Both the position numbers and the translations under genes were made by a program. Below the pieces are notes generated by a model. It ran no database searches. It saw only the letters and a program-made list of their open reading frames with translations, and was not told where the DNA came from. From Chaetoderma sp. LZ-2023a (lineage: Eukaryota > Mollusca > Caudofoveata > Chaetodermatida > Chaetodermatidae), in the NCBI GenBank assembly GCA_034401795.1, contig CM067367.1:55430384-55494383 (forward strand): a stretch of DNA of 64,000 nucleotides, in the 5' to 3' direction. The first letter of the stretch is position 1; each line of letters opens with the position of its first letter. Positions 38,189-50,870 of the stretch are shown here, in pieces.

Positions 38189-38280
38189 CATGCACTATTA
38201 CTACAGGGCCGTGGGTTATTTTACCATTATGATGTCATCATTGCATCATGAGACTATTGCCATTAACCGTGTTCACTTAC

Positions 38281-38438
38281 CTTCACACCGCACTCCAGCA
38301 TCATTATTGTGATTGCAGTTATGGACCCCCCATCCATTATGAGTGCACAATCTTATACTTGATTCAGATCCAGCACAATTTACTTCATCCAGCCAAATAA
38401 GGCCAACTCCAGCTCCATAAAAGCCACTGACTCCTGGA
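38281..38438 (-). CDS. SRCR alpha, exon B (U3)
   Basis: [50 protein letters not shown] replaces the GPIW of U1 and U2. 158 nt, phase 2 to 1. Confidence 0.92.
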
Positions 38439-38638
38439 CTAAATAATATTTGAAATAATAAGTGTTAGGAAAATCTGGATGCGTCATGAATTTGCAACAA
38501 GCGATATTTAGTTTGAATAACAGCCATAAATACTTGAAGATGGATGAAGTATATACTCCTGTTGTGAGAGACCATGTTTTCAGAAAATTATTATGTGCAA
38601 TTATCAATACTTGCCTATGATAATTGATTCCTATATAT

Positions 38639-38791
38639 GTGGGCATGCACAATTCAAGAAGATGCAATTTAGAAATTCCACAATCATTAAAAGCATGAAG
38701 AGATTTGACTGCAGGATTCACCACCACTTCTTGGATAACAATGTAGTATTCCCTTACATGTTTCATTGATATTCTCTGACCAAGAGTGTAC
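38639..38791 (-). other. 153-bp coding-like insert in the alpha intron (U3)
   Basis: Same insert as at 16,927-17,079, with one amino-acid difference in that stretch (EYYIVIQ for EYYSVIQ). It is open on the minus strand in both copies. Function unknown. Confidence 0.35.
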
Positions 38792-39585
38792 ATGCTATAA
38801 ATGATAAATTGTTTTATATAGGTAACTGTTTTCTTTGATTTGCTCGACATAAATTTTCCAGTCTGCTCCTTCCATAATTTTTCCTCTTATATTTTTGTGT
38901 GATGTGGGTTATAGAACATGTGGTGCTAGTATTTCGGCTGTGGATGGCAAACTGCTAGACATATTTAATATTTTGCTCCATGTTTTTTCCAACAGGAATA
39001 TTTCATTTTAAAAAAGAATCTTTTCAAGCGAGGTATCTGGGGTTTTCACTCTTGCCTACAGAAAAATAGTTTGCAATAACAATACATCAAGACAATTAAA
39101 TGACCAGAAATAATTGAATAATCCAAAATTTATTAAGATCTATAAGCTCTTCTTTCTTTTACATTCTTTAATGTACTAACAAACATATTCATATAATAAT
39201 GTATCAAACAGTGTTAATGGGGTCGGATGCGGTGATTGTGACAAGCAACTCAGATCCCAGTGTGATGAGGGTTGTGCAATCTTCAAAGGGAATATTTAAA
39301 ATCTCTATGTCATCAGATGCCATCTTTTACATTTTATGTACCTTCGGTTCAGTTTAAGATTTAGGCACTCAAAACATGTCGGTGCAAAATCACATATTTA
39401 CTTATGACAATGTGGTCTGGGCGGGGCTGGGAATCTCCCCTCTTGCCACCTTTTCTATGCATATGCAATGGAAATTAATATGAAATCATATTTCAATACA
39501 ATAGAAAAATGTAATTAATGTCGCAAAAATTTGACCAACACATGAGATTGTATTATATAAATATAGATCCGAATTATAGACCTAC

Positions 39586-39748
39586 CCAAATCCCAGCATT
39601 CGACATATAACTGTGGCATCATTTCCATCCCATCTGTCATTACAAACGGTACCCCAGGTACCCAGATAGTTGATTTCTACTCGACCTTCATAGATTGTCC
39701 TTCCATTGACCAAACGGATGTCAAATATCGGATCTGGTGTAGTAGGAG
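39586..39748 (-). CDS. SRCR alpha, exon A (U3)
   Basis: PTTPDP linker, [43 protein letters not shown]. 163 nt, phase 1 to 2. It codes for Leu or Trp at the NYLG position depending on the copy; here the codon is TGG. Confidence 0.92.
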
Positions 39749-39770
39749 CTAAAAAACATAATCCGGGTAG

Positions 39771-40695
39771 GATGATGGCTTAGACGGGCTATCGCATCAT
39801 CGCCTTATAGAAAGGTCAATGCTCGATGCGATGCTCGATGTCTAACACGATGCACGATGTGATGGGCGATGTCTGACACGATGCGCAACGTGATGCTCGA
39901 TGTCTAACACGATACAGGATGCGATGCACGAAATCTGATGCGATGCTTAATGCAATATTGCGATGTACGATGTCATGCACATTGCATCACCCATCGTGTA
40001 AGCCATGCGAGGCATCGCATCATCCATCGTGACATCGCATCGAGCATCGAGCATCGTGTATCGCGTCAGTCATTGAGCATCGTATCGAGCATCATGTCAG
40101 ACATTGTCCATCGCATCGTGTCAGACATCTCCCATCGCATCGTGCATGTCAGACATTGTCCATCGCATCGTGTTAAACATCGAGCATCATATTGAGCATC
40201 CTATCATTGAGCATCATATCAGACATCTCCCATCGCATCGTGCATCGTGTTAGACATCGTCCATCGCATCGATCATTAGACATCGTACCATCGTATCGTG
40301 CATCATGTCAGTATAATGGCTTTGAAGGGCGATCGCATCATCGGCTTGTAGATTCGATGTTGCAATGTATGACTCGATGTACGATGCGAAGTTGCGATGT
40401 CTGATATGATGCTCGATGCGATGCCCAATGCCTAACACAATGCATAATGTGATGGACGATGCCTGACATGATGCTCGATGCAATGTCATGATGGATGATG
40501 TGATGGACAATGCATCACATCGTCTATCGCGATATCGCATTGGGCAGTGTGTCAGAAATCGCCCATCGCATCGTGCATCGTGTTAGACATCAAGCTTCCC
40601 ATCGATCATCGTGTCAGACATCACAGCATCGCAACATCGCATTGCATCACCCTTTCTACAAGGCGATGATGCGATGTCCCTTCTAAGCCATCATA
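39771..40695. mobile_element. Fold-back element with satellite-like core (U3 copy)
   Basis: The most diverged of the four copies, 925 bp, starting GATGATGGC and ending GCCATCATA. Flanks are GGGTAG on the left and GCGTAG on the right. The internal end-like copy is at about 40,313. The core is again GATG-type and CATC-type runs in alternating order. Confidence 0.7.
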
Positions 40696-41104
40696 GCGTA
40701 GTGTTAATATTGTAATACACATTAACTTAATAATGACATTAGAATAGTGCATACTCAATTATGGAACACTCTAAACTCTGGTAATTCAGAGGTAGCTTGG
40801 TATTTGCTTCATTTCAACTCTCAATAATAAAACTGTGCAGATGGCCTAGGCTCCAGATGATGTGTCTACCATATGACCCTCTTACAGAAGGTATTTTGCC
40901 GACTTTGAATGTTGCGTCTCAATTACAGTATGCAATATTCAGAAACAATATAAAACTATATTACGGCTAGGTACATAGTTTAACTTTACAACAAATCGCA
41001 AGTATATTGATACTTCTTAACATGTTACTTAGTAAATAATTCTCCTTAAATCTTATCTTTCAGAAACAAGTGATGAGTGAAGTAAGTTTTACATTTACAC
41101 TTAC

Positions 41105-41137
41105 GTCCTGGTGTTGTTGGTACTGTGGGTGGTCGTG
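41105..41137 (-). CDS. Pro/Thr linker mini-exon alpha (U3)
   Basis: 33 nt, phase 1-1, PRPPTVPTTPG with one Pro to Thr change. It is the most 5' exon recognised for the U3 gene; a first exon should lie in 41,138-45,221. Confidence 0.75.
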
Positions 41138-41270
41138 CTAAAATAAAGCGGACATGGAAAATTAAACTAATAATCGGTCAGACACATGCACACATACACT
41201 CGCACTCAGCCATGAACGCTCGCACGCACGCACGCAAGCACGCATGCATGCACACACACACGCGCGCACA

Positions 41271-41337
<67 letters not shown>

Positions 41338-44300
41338 CCTGCATGCATGCGCATACATGTACACATACACTCTTGTATGCAAACCTGAGCACAATCAGAT
41401 GCAAGGATAGAGGTTCACATGCACACATGCAAATGAAATTGGCGAATTATATGCAATCCATTTATCTAGCAATAATAAAACGTCTTACAACATTAAATGA
41501 ATATCAATTTCCCAGGACAAATGTAATACAACTGCAGACATTTGTCTAACTAAGGTGTGTCAAATTTGGAAAGTAAGGGAGAAAGCATTTGCTATATTAT
41601 TGTAGGTCTGCTGGCTCCACGCCATCTCACCTCGACCTCTTCTGTGTCGGACTTATACCCATAGTACGAGGAAAAGTGTATGCTACCAAGGGATACAGAG
41701 ACCAGCCTCTAGGACATGTGGAGCAATCGCGTTCGAGTGGGACCAGGCGAGTATTCCAAGCAAAATTAAACATAGCCGTTTCATCACGGCTATTCGTATA
41801 TCCCAGATACTTTTGCATTATTAAGTTAATTTAGTAGATATCCTTAAATGAGGTTAGAGCTCAGAGTGTCATTGGCTGGCTTGTCTAAGTAAATAGTTGA
41901 CGTGACCTTTCATGGCTGATTGCGATGGTCCAGGCTCCAATTTGGTCGTTTAAATAGGGAAATAAGTTATTCCAGTGAGAGACAGTTCCCATGCAGCTAG
42001 TATATTAGTTAAGACTAATTAAGTTCTAAAGACCATCGGATAGGACGACTCCTGTTACGAGGACTATGTGAATCGTGTGGGCCTCCGACAGAAATATAAG
42101 TTATAACCTTCTCTAAAAGGTGAAGCATTCACCTCAGAAAGAGTATTGCCTCGTGCGGGACTCTGTCTCAGGAATAACTGCTACGCCAAAGGCGGAGGAG
42201 GAAGATCAGCCTACTGATTGTCCTAAACTAACAATGAAAAAGATGGGATGAATTATATGTCAGTCTGAATTATAAATGAATGTGTACTGTTTTACGTGTT
42301 GCAGACATGGCTAGAGGATTTCGACAGAAGTCCACTAGGCCGTATATCTATTTTGTTATTTATCTCTGTCTCTAAGTTAGTAGTTGCCACTTTACTTCAG
42401 TAGGCCTTGTTGTGTAGGCAGAATATACTGTTAAGTTTTAGGTTCAGGCACAGAAGTTTATGCCGCAAATGGCTTATCCATGCTTAGCTTTGAGACAATT
42501 CGACGTTCTGGCATATGTGTTCGAGCCCTCATCTCGGTTATGACTCATTGAACAACTACCACAGGCCGATTGTACAGACAAGATTTCCAGGGCGACCTGC
42601 ACTGAAGCTGATTAGTGACTCCTAGACGGAGTCTAATGCACTCACATATAAGAAAGGACAAGCATACAAGACAAGACAGAAGCGTTGGATAAGCAATGTA
42701 TCTATCTATGGCAGGCCGCAGAGTGAATAGCGGACTATGGTGACTTCCTGAAAGGAATGGAGGCCTCTTAGCTCTCCCAGTCACCTAAGAGTTAGTCAGC
42801 TATAGCGTATTTTGCCATCACCTAAAGTGCGCAGAATGAGCCATTTTGACTCGGTTCCTGGGAGTTAACCTTTAGCTGCATTAGGGTTGAATCCAATTGC
42901 CCAAAGATTTACTGCTAGGGACGTGCTACAAAAATTAATGTTTTTGCAGCGAAATCCTTCTTTTGGCTTAAGAGCTATCCTATAAGGTACCAGTGAAGGT
43001 ACTGGAGGAAATGTATGAAACGTCACCGTTTTGATTCTAGCCATCGAGAAACCTCTGGCGATTTCAAGGGTTGGCTCTAACCAAACCGGTGGAGAGAGTT
43101 ATCAAGACAATCATAGACCAGATGGCCAGAGTGGCGTAGAAAGAGACAACTGCTCACAAAGAGTTTGTCAGCTGCTAAAGACTGGTGGCCAAGAATAGAA
43201 ATAGGGTTCACTATGTAACTGGTGTGGAGCCCTGAAAAAGACTTTACAGTACCAGTTAACGTTCTATTGAGCAGCCGTCTCTAACTACTGATATATCCTA
43301 TGCGAAATATCTGAGCTTATATTACGTCTTTGGAGATGCTGGTTCGCATGTCTGTTGATAAAGGCATGGAAAACAGCACTAGAATAACAGGGTTGCCATT
43401 AAGATCAGTTAATACGTGTGTTATTTTATGTCTGTAGTATACATTGAGTGAGTGCAGTATTTGCTATAAAGGTTAATAAGTAAACAAAACAGAAAAAGGT
43501 TCTGGCTAAAAATGTCTAAAAACGGCGCGAGCGGTTACAACTTATACAGTAGAAGACAATGAGGTCTAACTGACTTGTTGCACCTACTTGTAATTGGTGC
43601 GAAAATAAATAATAACTTAAGATCGCCTATTTGTCATCGGTGAGAAAGATAGAATAACTGAACAGTTCTAGCACCTATTATGCATCTGTGCAGTTGGAGA
43701 TTGATGTACGAAGTTATCAGTAGAAGCTAACACCTATTAGTAAACAGCGCTGTTTGAATTGAAGAAATTCAATGAACGCCTTTGTCAATGTCGCTGCACA
43801 GGAGATGAGTTGACGAAACTTAAACTACTGAAATGTTAATTACTACGTGCTACGTATTTAAAGTCGGCTGGTAGAGGGTTAATTCCTGATTCTAGGTTTT
43901 GTTGCCGAAATGATCCAGGAAGAGAAGAACACACGTTTGTTTCTATTGGGTGTGTCCTATGGAATATTATTATACACGTTACAAGAGGAACGGCGTCACA
44001 AGCTCAGGCGCAGCGTCGAATGCAATGTTCACAGTGAAAATGGCTTAGTACTGTATAACCTTAAATACGTAGTTTATTGGTAGCACTAGATGCATGCTAT
44101 CAGCTTAATCACGTTTCTATGTGGCTTGAACAAGTTGGCGAGATATCGTCAAATAGCCTGGAAATGGCCCGCTAATGTAATTTAGGATGGTAATGTTCGA
44201 AAACAGCACAGTTAATATTCTCACAGTCAGTCACTCGTTACTTTGTGGAGTGTGGCGTGGCAGCCATTTTGAGCTAGCTGGGACATCTAATTTCATTTGA

Positions 44301-45221
44301 TTTATAGGCCCTAATCACTAAATCCGACGACGATTGATAAATAACCACATTGGACTACCTCCGGTCCTGACTGAGAAATTGAAGTTGTTGGTTGGTTTGT
44401 TTGACATCTATTGAGTCCCTGATTCCAGGTTTCATTTACGCCGTTCTAGGCTGGTTTTATATCAGTCTATTATTGTTACCTTCCCTAGCTTTTACACTGG
44501 TACCCATTTATACTCATGGGTGGAGAGAGCCAACGAGGATTGAAGGGGATTTTCTATGTTTCCAGCGATCGTCAGCTGGCCTAACAGAGATGTGGCCACG
44601 GGGTCTCTGGCTTCACAGCTTTGCTCGTTGCCGCCTGAGCTACTGCATCCTCAGTGATTGAGGAATTGTAGCTGACCGAGTCCTTTTATACCCTCCTGTG
44701 GCCAATCAGTGTCATTTTAGTCCATCTTCCAGCCAATGAATGAATTACCACGATTGGTGGATATCAGGCAGGAAGGAGGTGGCGATGCGGTCATGACAAC
44801 CTTCACAAGGTCATGACAACACGCAAGCATGCACTATACAGGGCTAACACGTGTGTATGTGCGTGCGTTCGTGCGTGCGTGCATGTTCTAATTACAAAGG
44901 CATTTATATTTAACATTTCGCAGCCAATTGCCAATTTTTTATTCTGTGAAAAGATTTGTGATTCTCCATGAATCCTGGTCATGGAGGAACAAAATTGACC
45001 TCGTATTAGCAATTTGAGAATACGGGAAATTATATACATTAGAAGCAGCACAAGCCTGGCAGGTTGTTCGACGTGCATGCACAATGCGCGCTTTCACACA
45101 CTTAGTTGTTTTATACTACAGGGCTATGCACACTGGTTTATAGGACCATAATTGGGAGGGTGAGTTTGAAGCAAGTCAGGCTAGGCCATTTTTGGCCAGA
45201 TGCTGAGCGACCCACGCTACA
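41138..45221. other. Inter-unit spacer U3/U4
   Basis: Matches the U0/U1 spacer but is the most diverged copy. A CA microsatellite lies at 41,276-41,334. Two segments are absent from the other spacers: about 41,400-42,000, and about 42,486-42,655, which includes a TTCGAGCCC string like a tRNA B box. No protein gene is recognised. The gypsy target is unoccupied here (GGCGTGGCAGCC near 44,255). Confidence 0.6.
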
Positions 45222-45418
45222 TCATCCAACAGGTGAGGAAGAGTTAGTGGATGATTGACCATGAATGCGTTTTGATTTCATGGTATAGTTGTTGTAGACA
45301 GGCTCTTGGGAAGTGGGTAGACATGAATATGAGATTCCCATGGCAAATATAATAGAGCAGCACAGCTCTGTCTACTAATGGACAGCCTGCTGCTGAAAGA
45401 TCTTACACGCACATAAGA
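45222..45418 (-). pseudogene. Altered last exon (U4)
   Basis: Homologous to the exons at 5435 and 34,072. About 42 bp are inserted after the acceptor, and that insert contains an in-frame-capable AG. Downstream the frame reads CCSIIFAMGISYSCL, then PTSQEPVYNNYTM. The original stop is lost and the frame runs to TGA at 45,222-45,224. It may be a pseudogene or a variant using the inserted acceptor. Its SRCR gamma partner is missing because the array ends at about 45,478. Confidence 0.4.
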
Positions 45419-45478
45419 CTGGAAGAGTAATATAGTATGCTGTCCTAGTAGATTTCAGTGGCTGTTTAATGGACATAT

Positions 45479-45842
45479 TGTGAATATGGGATTTAAGGAG
45501 TAGCTAGCGTAAGATCCGCCGAGACCCTTGATAATCTTTCGTTCTCTGCTTCTACTCCGAATCCACAATAATAGGTTCATATTGTCAGACCAAAATATAA
45601 CATCTTTCATGGAAACGTCTAAAACATCTGTGACTGATTTTGTCAACCATCGATCTAGCATGGCAACCATCATCTCTAGACGTGGAATACTTGCGGTTCT
45701 CAGCGGCTAAGCACATGTCTTTGATATGATGATACGACATGACTTTTTCCATTACAATAAACAGATCGCTTATATACAATTGTCCCCTAAGTATCTTTTG
45801 AAGCATCGTAAATGTGTGCAAGGTTAGTGACTCAAGACTATA

Positions 45843-45927
<85 letters not shown>

Positions 45928-46614
45928 CTGTACAGGCATCTATTCACTTCAATGCTGTCTAACGCATCCAATTCCACGAACTGGGTGAGCGTCTTGGCAA
46001 TAAACATGTCATCAAGTTGATCATCCAGATCCAGACCTGCAGCACACACCTCCTGCAGCAAGATTTCTGCAAAAATTATGAATGGCTATAGAAAGCCGAG
46101 AGGATCAAAGAGTGATGAGATCTTCTTCAGGAGGGTTCTCTTTATGAACTCAAAATCACCTCTGATGGAACTGAAGAGGAACGCCAACCCATCCTTATCT
46201 GTTCTACATACAAGTCCAAGTATCTTGATGGTCGGCAGTTGGTCCTCTTCAAGGTCAATTGCAGATGCCAGGTTTCTGACAGGAATCTGATTCACGACTG
46301 CTACGGAAATAGACAGTCATTTGTGGCTCTTCTTCGCAGCTTTTGACAACAATTCTGAGAGCTGTTTATATAGTTCAATGCCTTGATCATCGTCTGTGAC
46401 AGAGTCCATGCTGTTATCTATGTATGTTGATTTGAGTATAGTATCTGCTGCCATGAGAAAATCTCTTTAAATTACTTCGCATGCTCATGAGTCACACACT
46501 GGGCCACATTTGTGACGAGTTGATGCCAAATAGGACCCGATTAAATTCATCGTCGTCGGGGGCTTTGCTTTCTTTGCAGATTCCGCCACAAAAGCCTGCG
46601 ATATTGTCTGTCTC
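45479..46614 (-). pseudogene. BEL/Pao RT C-terminal part and RNase H start
   Basis: Read on the minus strand: DDDEFNRVLFGINSSQ, then the catalytic region TYIDNSMDS (canonical YxDDSMDS, second Asp now Asn, near 46,410-46,430), then KILGLVCRTDKDGLAF, KKISSLFDPLGFL and a RNase H segment with DVIFWSDNMNLLLWIRS. A (TA)n tract at 45,843-45,925 has expanded inside the frame. Several shifts and stops. Confidence 0.82.
45843..45925. repeat. (TA)n inside the BEL coding region
   Basis: Pure AT run between the RT thumb-like region and RNase H of the BEL element. Confidence 0.97.
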
Positions 46615-46626
46615 AATCTGTAAGTA

Positions 46627-48641
46627 TGTATGATTACAGTATTCTGCGGCTGTAGTAGTAGTAGAAATACCCTACAGCTGCAATTAGTCCTTATTTTGTC
46701 CACTGTGTCTTGTCATCAGCCGAAATCCGTGGCATCCCCAGGCTCATTCTTGACTTAAATAATGTCCTCTCCTGGCTTTGCATTTGCTGGCTCCGACTAG
46801 GGTGAATTCCAAGGCTCTCTGTGCTGGTGTGTCTTCTGGCATCCTTAGCACATGGCGAAACATGGACCATCTATGCTGGGTGACTTTTACAGACAGCGGC
46901 GGCATCTTGTATAGTGCATCGTTGGAAATTATGCTCTCGGGCCATCGAGTTTGTCTTGAGCTGCCTTTGGAGCTTCCTAGCTGTTACAGTTATACAGCAT
47001 CAATGATACGCAGGTTGCATTGTACAAACGTAGTCTTTTTATCAAGGGCATCTTTGATCTACGAATCCATAGCTTCCAGAAGGACTGGAAAGTTATGTTC
47101 CCCATGACGCAGCGTGCAGAAATGTCAGCAGTACTGCAAAGCAGTGAACCAAGGGTTGTAATGTTCCTCCATGGTTGACCACCACGAAGTGGACTGTCAT
47201 TTTCTTTAGTTCATGCTTTCTACACAGGTGTATGTAGGTGAACTCTATTTTGGATGCATGCATAAAGATTCCCACCCTTTAGTTTACTTGCATCTATTGG
47301 GAGAAGTTCTTCAAGGGGTTTCTTTTCCTCGTCTGTCAAATTATTCATCGTCGGCATATTCCATATTTAGTGTCATACGCAGTATTGACACTGGTGGGTG
47401 GGGGTGGGGGTGGGGTGGGGTGGGGTGGGGGTGTTGTCTTGTAAAGTTTTCCTGCACTAATTTCAATGCAGCAGCAAGGTAACAGGTGAAAAGCACACGG
47501 GATAGACAATCTACTTGTGGGGAGCTGATTGATGTCTCAAACGCAGTGGTCTCACTAGCCGTAGCTCACCGTCATTGGAACTGACTTGTCGTAGTACATC
47601 TAGGATCTTTGAGCATATAATTGTGTTGAGGGCTCGTGACATGTAAATGCCCATTTTGTGGAAATCCCAGTGTTTGGACATGACTACCGACACAAGCATG
47701 CGTTGAGCCGATACAATATCTGCGCGGCTGGGTCCACGTTCGGCATGATTCGTTGAAGCCATCGATCTTGTCTCGGATGCGGCATAGAGTAACATTGGAT
47801 TGGATTGGCTAGGGGGGGGCAGGTGGCTTGGGTAGTGTGATAAAAAGGTGTCTTGGCCTACCACGGCGATGGAGAAGTGGTGCATAAAAGCTAAATTGAT
47901 TAGGTGCGTGATCGGTTTTGAGATAATGTCACTTGCATATTTGAATAGCCCATTGCTCTAGCCATCAGTTCCAGATGCGCGTCCGTTTGTCATGGCTTTA
48001 AGTGCCTTCTCAACTTCTGCTGTTTTAATTGGTGTTAGTAATGGCCTGGTGTCGCCTGAGAACGGGTGCAAGGGCTCATCATTATGGTCAGTGAGCTATG
48101 ACTTGAACCATTCCCGAATCGCCTCGGCTTTGCCCTTGTCAGTTCCGATAAAGTGTCATTCAGAGTTGTGTACAGTGAGTGGTGGTGAGTAGTCAGTAGC
48201 TCGCAGGGCTAGAACTGCCCGAAACATTTTGTGACAGTCATCCGTGGCAGTGATTTCATTGGCTAGGGAGTCTACTTGTTGAATAGAAAGAGCTTTTAAG
48301 CATTTGCTAATGTGGCGCAGAATATTATTGTGATCCTGGCATAGTTTGGTGTATTATTCACTTTGGCCACTTTGATAGATGCGCAGCCGTAACACTTTCG
48401 GCTCGGCTGACAGTTTTACTACTAGAGGGTCGTCAGTATACCTAGCTTGGTTGTTTTTTAGAACACCTATGGTGCTGATAGCTGATGATTCCATAGATTT
48501 CAGTATTTTGTATAGGGCTTCGTCTGGACCGGAGCTGACATTGATGTTAGTTATCTGCTTCCCGAGGGCGTTTCTGTATGACATTTGAGTGTTAGTGTCG
48601 CTGATGAGCTTGGGTAGGTTGTAGGTGACTCTACCTTCTGT
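46627..48641 (-). mobile_element. LINE fragment nested in the BEL RT
   Basis: The near-perfect direct repeats AATCTGTAAGTA (46,615-46,626) and AATTTGTAAGTA (48,642-48,653) flank it and interrupt the BEL codons for MYLQI. The minus strand gives a pre-RT region (SAEPKVLRLRI), RT motif GIYMSRALNTII, an intact YADD (near 47,346-47,358), and a C-terminal part with MFRHVLRMPEDTPAQRALEF. It is 5'-truncated, with several frameshifts. Clade not assigned. Confidence 0.82.
47393..47433 (+). other. G-rich tract, potential quadruplex
   Basis: More than six runs of three to five G separated by single T, inside the nested LINE between RT motif B and YADD. It reads as Pro/His/Thr in the LINE frame, so it looks like a simple-repeat expansion. 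Confidence 0.75.
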
Positions 48642-49000
48642 AATTTGTAAGTACATCTCCGAAATATCACAGATTAAAGCTATTGAATTCTTGCAAAAGC
48701 GAAGCAAGACATCCGTGAGATTATGCTGCAATTTTGGACCTGGATGGATAATATCAGTTAGCGAAATGTTATGGCATTTGGCTGAGGCATCAAAGACGAT
48801 ACAAACTTTAGTAGTTTCTTTGTCTGACCTAACAACAGCAAAATGAGTTAATTACCATATCCCTGATTTGGGATTTTCTGTGCTACGCACTTTTGGAATG
48901 TACCTTTTCTCGATGCATTGCCAAATAGTCTTAATATAAGCATCACCAATGTATGGGGTCCTCATCAGCCGTTTCTATGTATTCTCCATCCAGGGCGACC
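48642..49000 (-). pseudogene. BEL/Pao RT N-terminal part
   Basis: Minus strand: LTHFAVVRSDKETTKVCIVF, DASAKCHNISLTD, HPGPKLQHNLTDVLLRFC, IALICDISEMYLQI. These are the YlpHfaV, vFDaSak, GPkLQ and DI.kMf blocks of BEL RT. A stop replaces the residue before LTHFAV. The frame is cut by the nested LINE. Confidence 0.85.
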
Positions 49001-49096
49001 ATTTCTCCAGATTGATCAATAAATGCGGATTTTTAACAGCGGCAATGCTAGTGCATCGTCAACCCATGGTATTCCGACCTGGTAATACTCATTATT

Positions 49097-49790
49097 TTAT
49101 TGTAATAATTGCCTAACTTTCTCGAGCATGATTGTTTCCTCTACCTTATCTGTCTTGCTATCAGACACTATTCCTATTGCTTTTACTTCCCAAAATCTCT
49201 GTAATGTCTCATTAATGCTGTGATCCTTTACAAAATATGTTTGGAGAAAGTTTGTCTGGATAACTGAAACAAACTTCCCATCGGGTCTACTAATACATTT
49301 CCATCGTAACGGTGTCAAGCTCGCAAATTGTTCTCCAGGCTGACCATCAATATCACGATATCGAAAATGTAGATCAAGATGATCGATGGCAATCAGCATT
49401 TCAATTACCAGCTTTTGTTCAGGTTTTGGAAACGCAATTCCTTTCAGATGATCCCAATCACGACTATGTTTACTCCAATCTATGGCCTGTACATTTCTAG
49501 TAACACAATTTGTAGGAAATGCGCTTATATGTGTCTTCAACTGTCTGCTCACACGCTCTAGTTCTACTTCTATAGGCATTGTTGTTTCAAAGGATTCTGT
49601 TTTTGTATTGATCACACTAATGCTCATCTTTTTAACTCTCTTTGTAATCCTAATTCCGCTACCACATTACTATTTAGGTTAGATTTAATACTAGCATCAC
49701 CCAGAAATACATTCACTTTAAAACGTCGATTAACATTCTGCAGGATTACTTGCACTGTACATAGTGGTACACAATTCTGACATAGATTAA
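49097..49790 (-). pseudogene. BEL/Pao peptidase (DUF1758-like)
   Basis: The active-site region reads VNVFLGDASIKSNLNSNVVA where the family has LLDDAST, so the first Asp is now Gly. After a frameshift the long frame continues with DWDHLKGIAFP, IEMLIAIDHLDLHFRYRDI and GQPGEQFASLTPLRW. Confidence 0.8.
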
Positions 49791-49899
49791 TCTATGTTAT
49801 CAATGTTGTAGTATGTGATCTTTCATCCACATCCCTATGTTCCCCTTTTGTGATGGAAGTACAACTATTAACACCGTTGTCACTAAACGACGTATGATG

Positions 49900-50870
49900 T
49901 CTGTTACACTAGAAGAATATGTGTTTTGTGAACTGTAAACAGCAGAAGGTGACTTAAAATGATTAGTGTTCTGATGAAGCAACCATTTATGAGTACGAGT
50001 ACATGAATTGATGTTGCATGTTCTTGACCAGCTACATATTTGATCACAATGATCATCTCCCAGGGAAGGGAAACACAATCCTTCCTGTTTTGTTACTACC
50101 CAACTCAGAGGAATGTTCATCTCCTGAAATTTGTTACACCGCCAAACATCATGATCCCCCTTATAGATTTTACATGACCGCTGAGCTTGATATTTTTATA
50201 TATTCGAACAAGTGCTAGAGTCATCCTTCTGGCTATTGCTGTATAAAGTATGTGGTCGTGGTTTTCTACATGACATATTTTGACTGATGGCTGGGATTTC
50301 TATAGCACCGAATCTTCTTAATGTCTCTACAGCCATCGCTGCAAACCCGGCTTCTTGAACCACCCATTCACATAACGATTCTACAGATTCCTGTTTATTC
50401 TGCTCCAGCTCTCAGCTTTGATAGTGCATGATCATATATTTTGGTCTTTTTCTATGAAATGTTGAAAAAAGTAGCACATTGTCTATTTCTTCACACTGGA
50501 CTGAATCTCTAAAGTTTATGATGATGATGAAATCTAAAAAGTCTGAAAAATCTTCAATATCTCCAGCATTTTCGGGTCTGATACGGGGAAATCTCTCTCA
50601 AGTTCTCCTATATGACAGGATATCTGATTACGTATTCCTCCAAATTCTCTATCTAACCGTTCATTAGTAGCTTCATATGCATGAACGGAGCATCCAAGAT
50701 TCTTAACTACCTTTAATGCCTCCTCAAGATATTTATGCAATTGCAAAAAATCTATATTATGGGGTCTGGTGCCTGATCGATACATGCCGAATCTACCTTC
50801 CAGTTCTTATGCTGTCCTTTAGCACCATTAAAGATTGGAATGAAGACGCGTTTCAAAACTGTTGTTAAGA
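49900..50870 (-). pseudogene. BEL/Pao gag (DUF1759-like) and zinc knuckles
   Basis: From 50,870: RVFIPIFNGAKGQHKNWKVD, YLEEALKVVKNLG, AYEATNERLDREFGGIRNQI, the classic DUF1759 blocks. Nearer 50,000 lie GLCFPSLGDDHCDQIC and HKWLLHQN, the C/H-rich end of BEL gag. Two frameshifts at least. Confidence 0.82.

Noticed and set aside
44803-45084. Possible signal-peptide exon in the U3/U4 spacer (minus strand, hydrophobic start)
   Set aside because: The hydrophobic start is not conserved in the equivalent place of the other spacers, and no phase-1 donor was evident.
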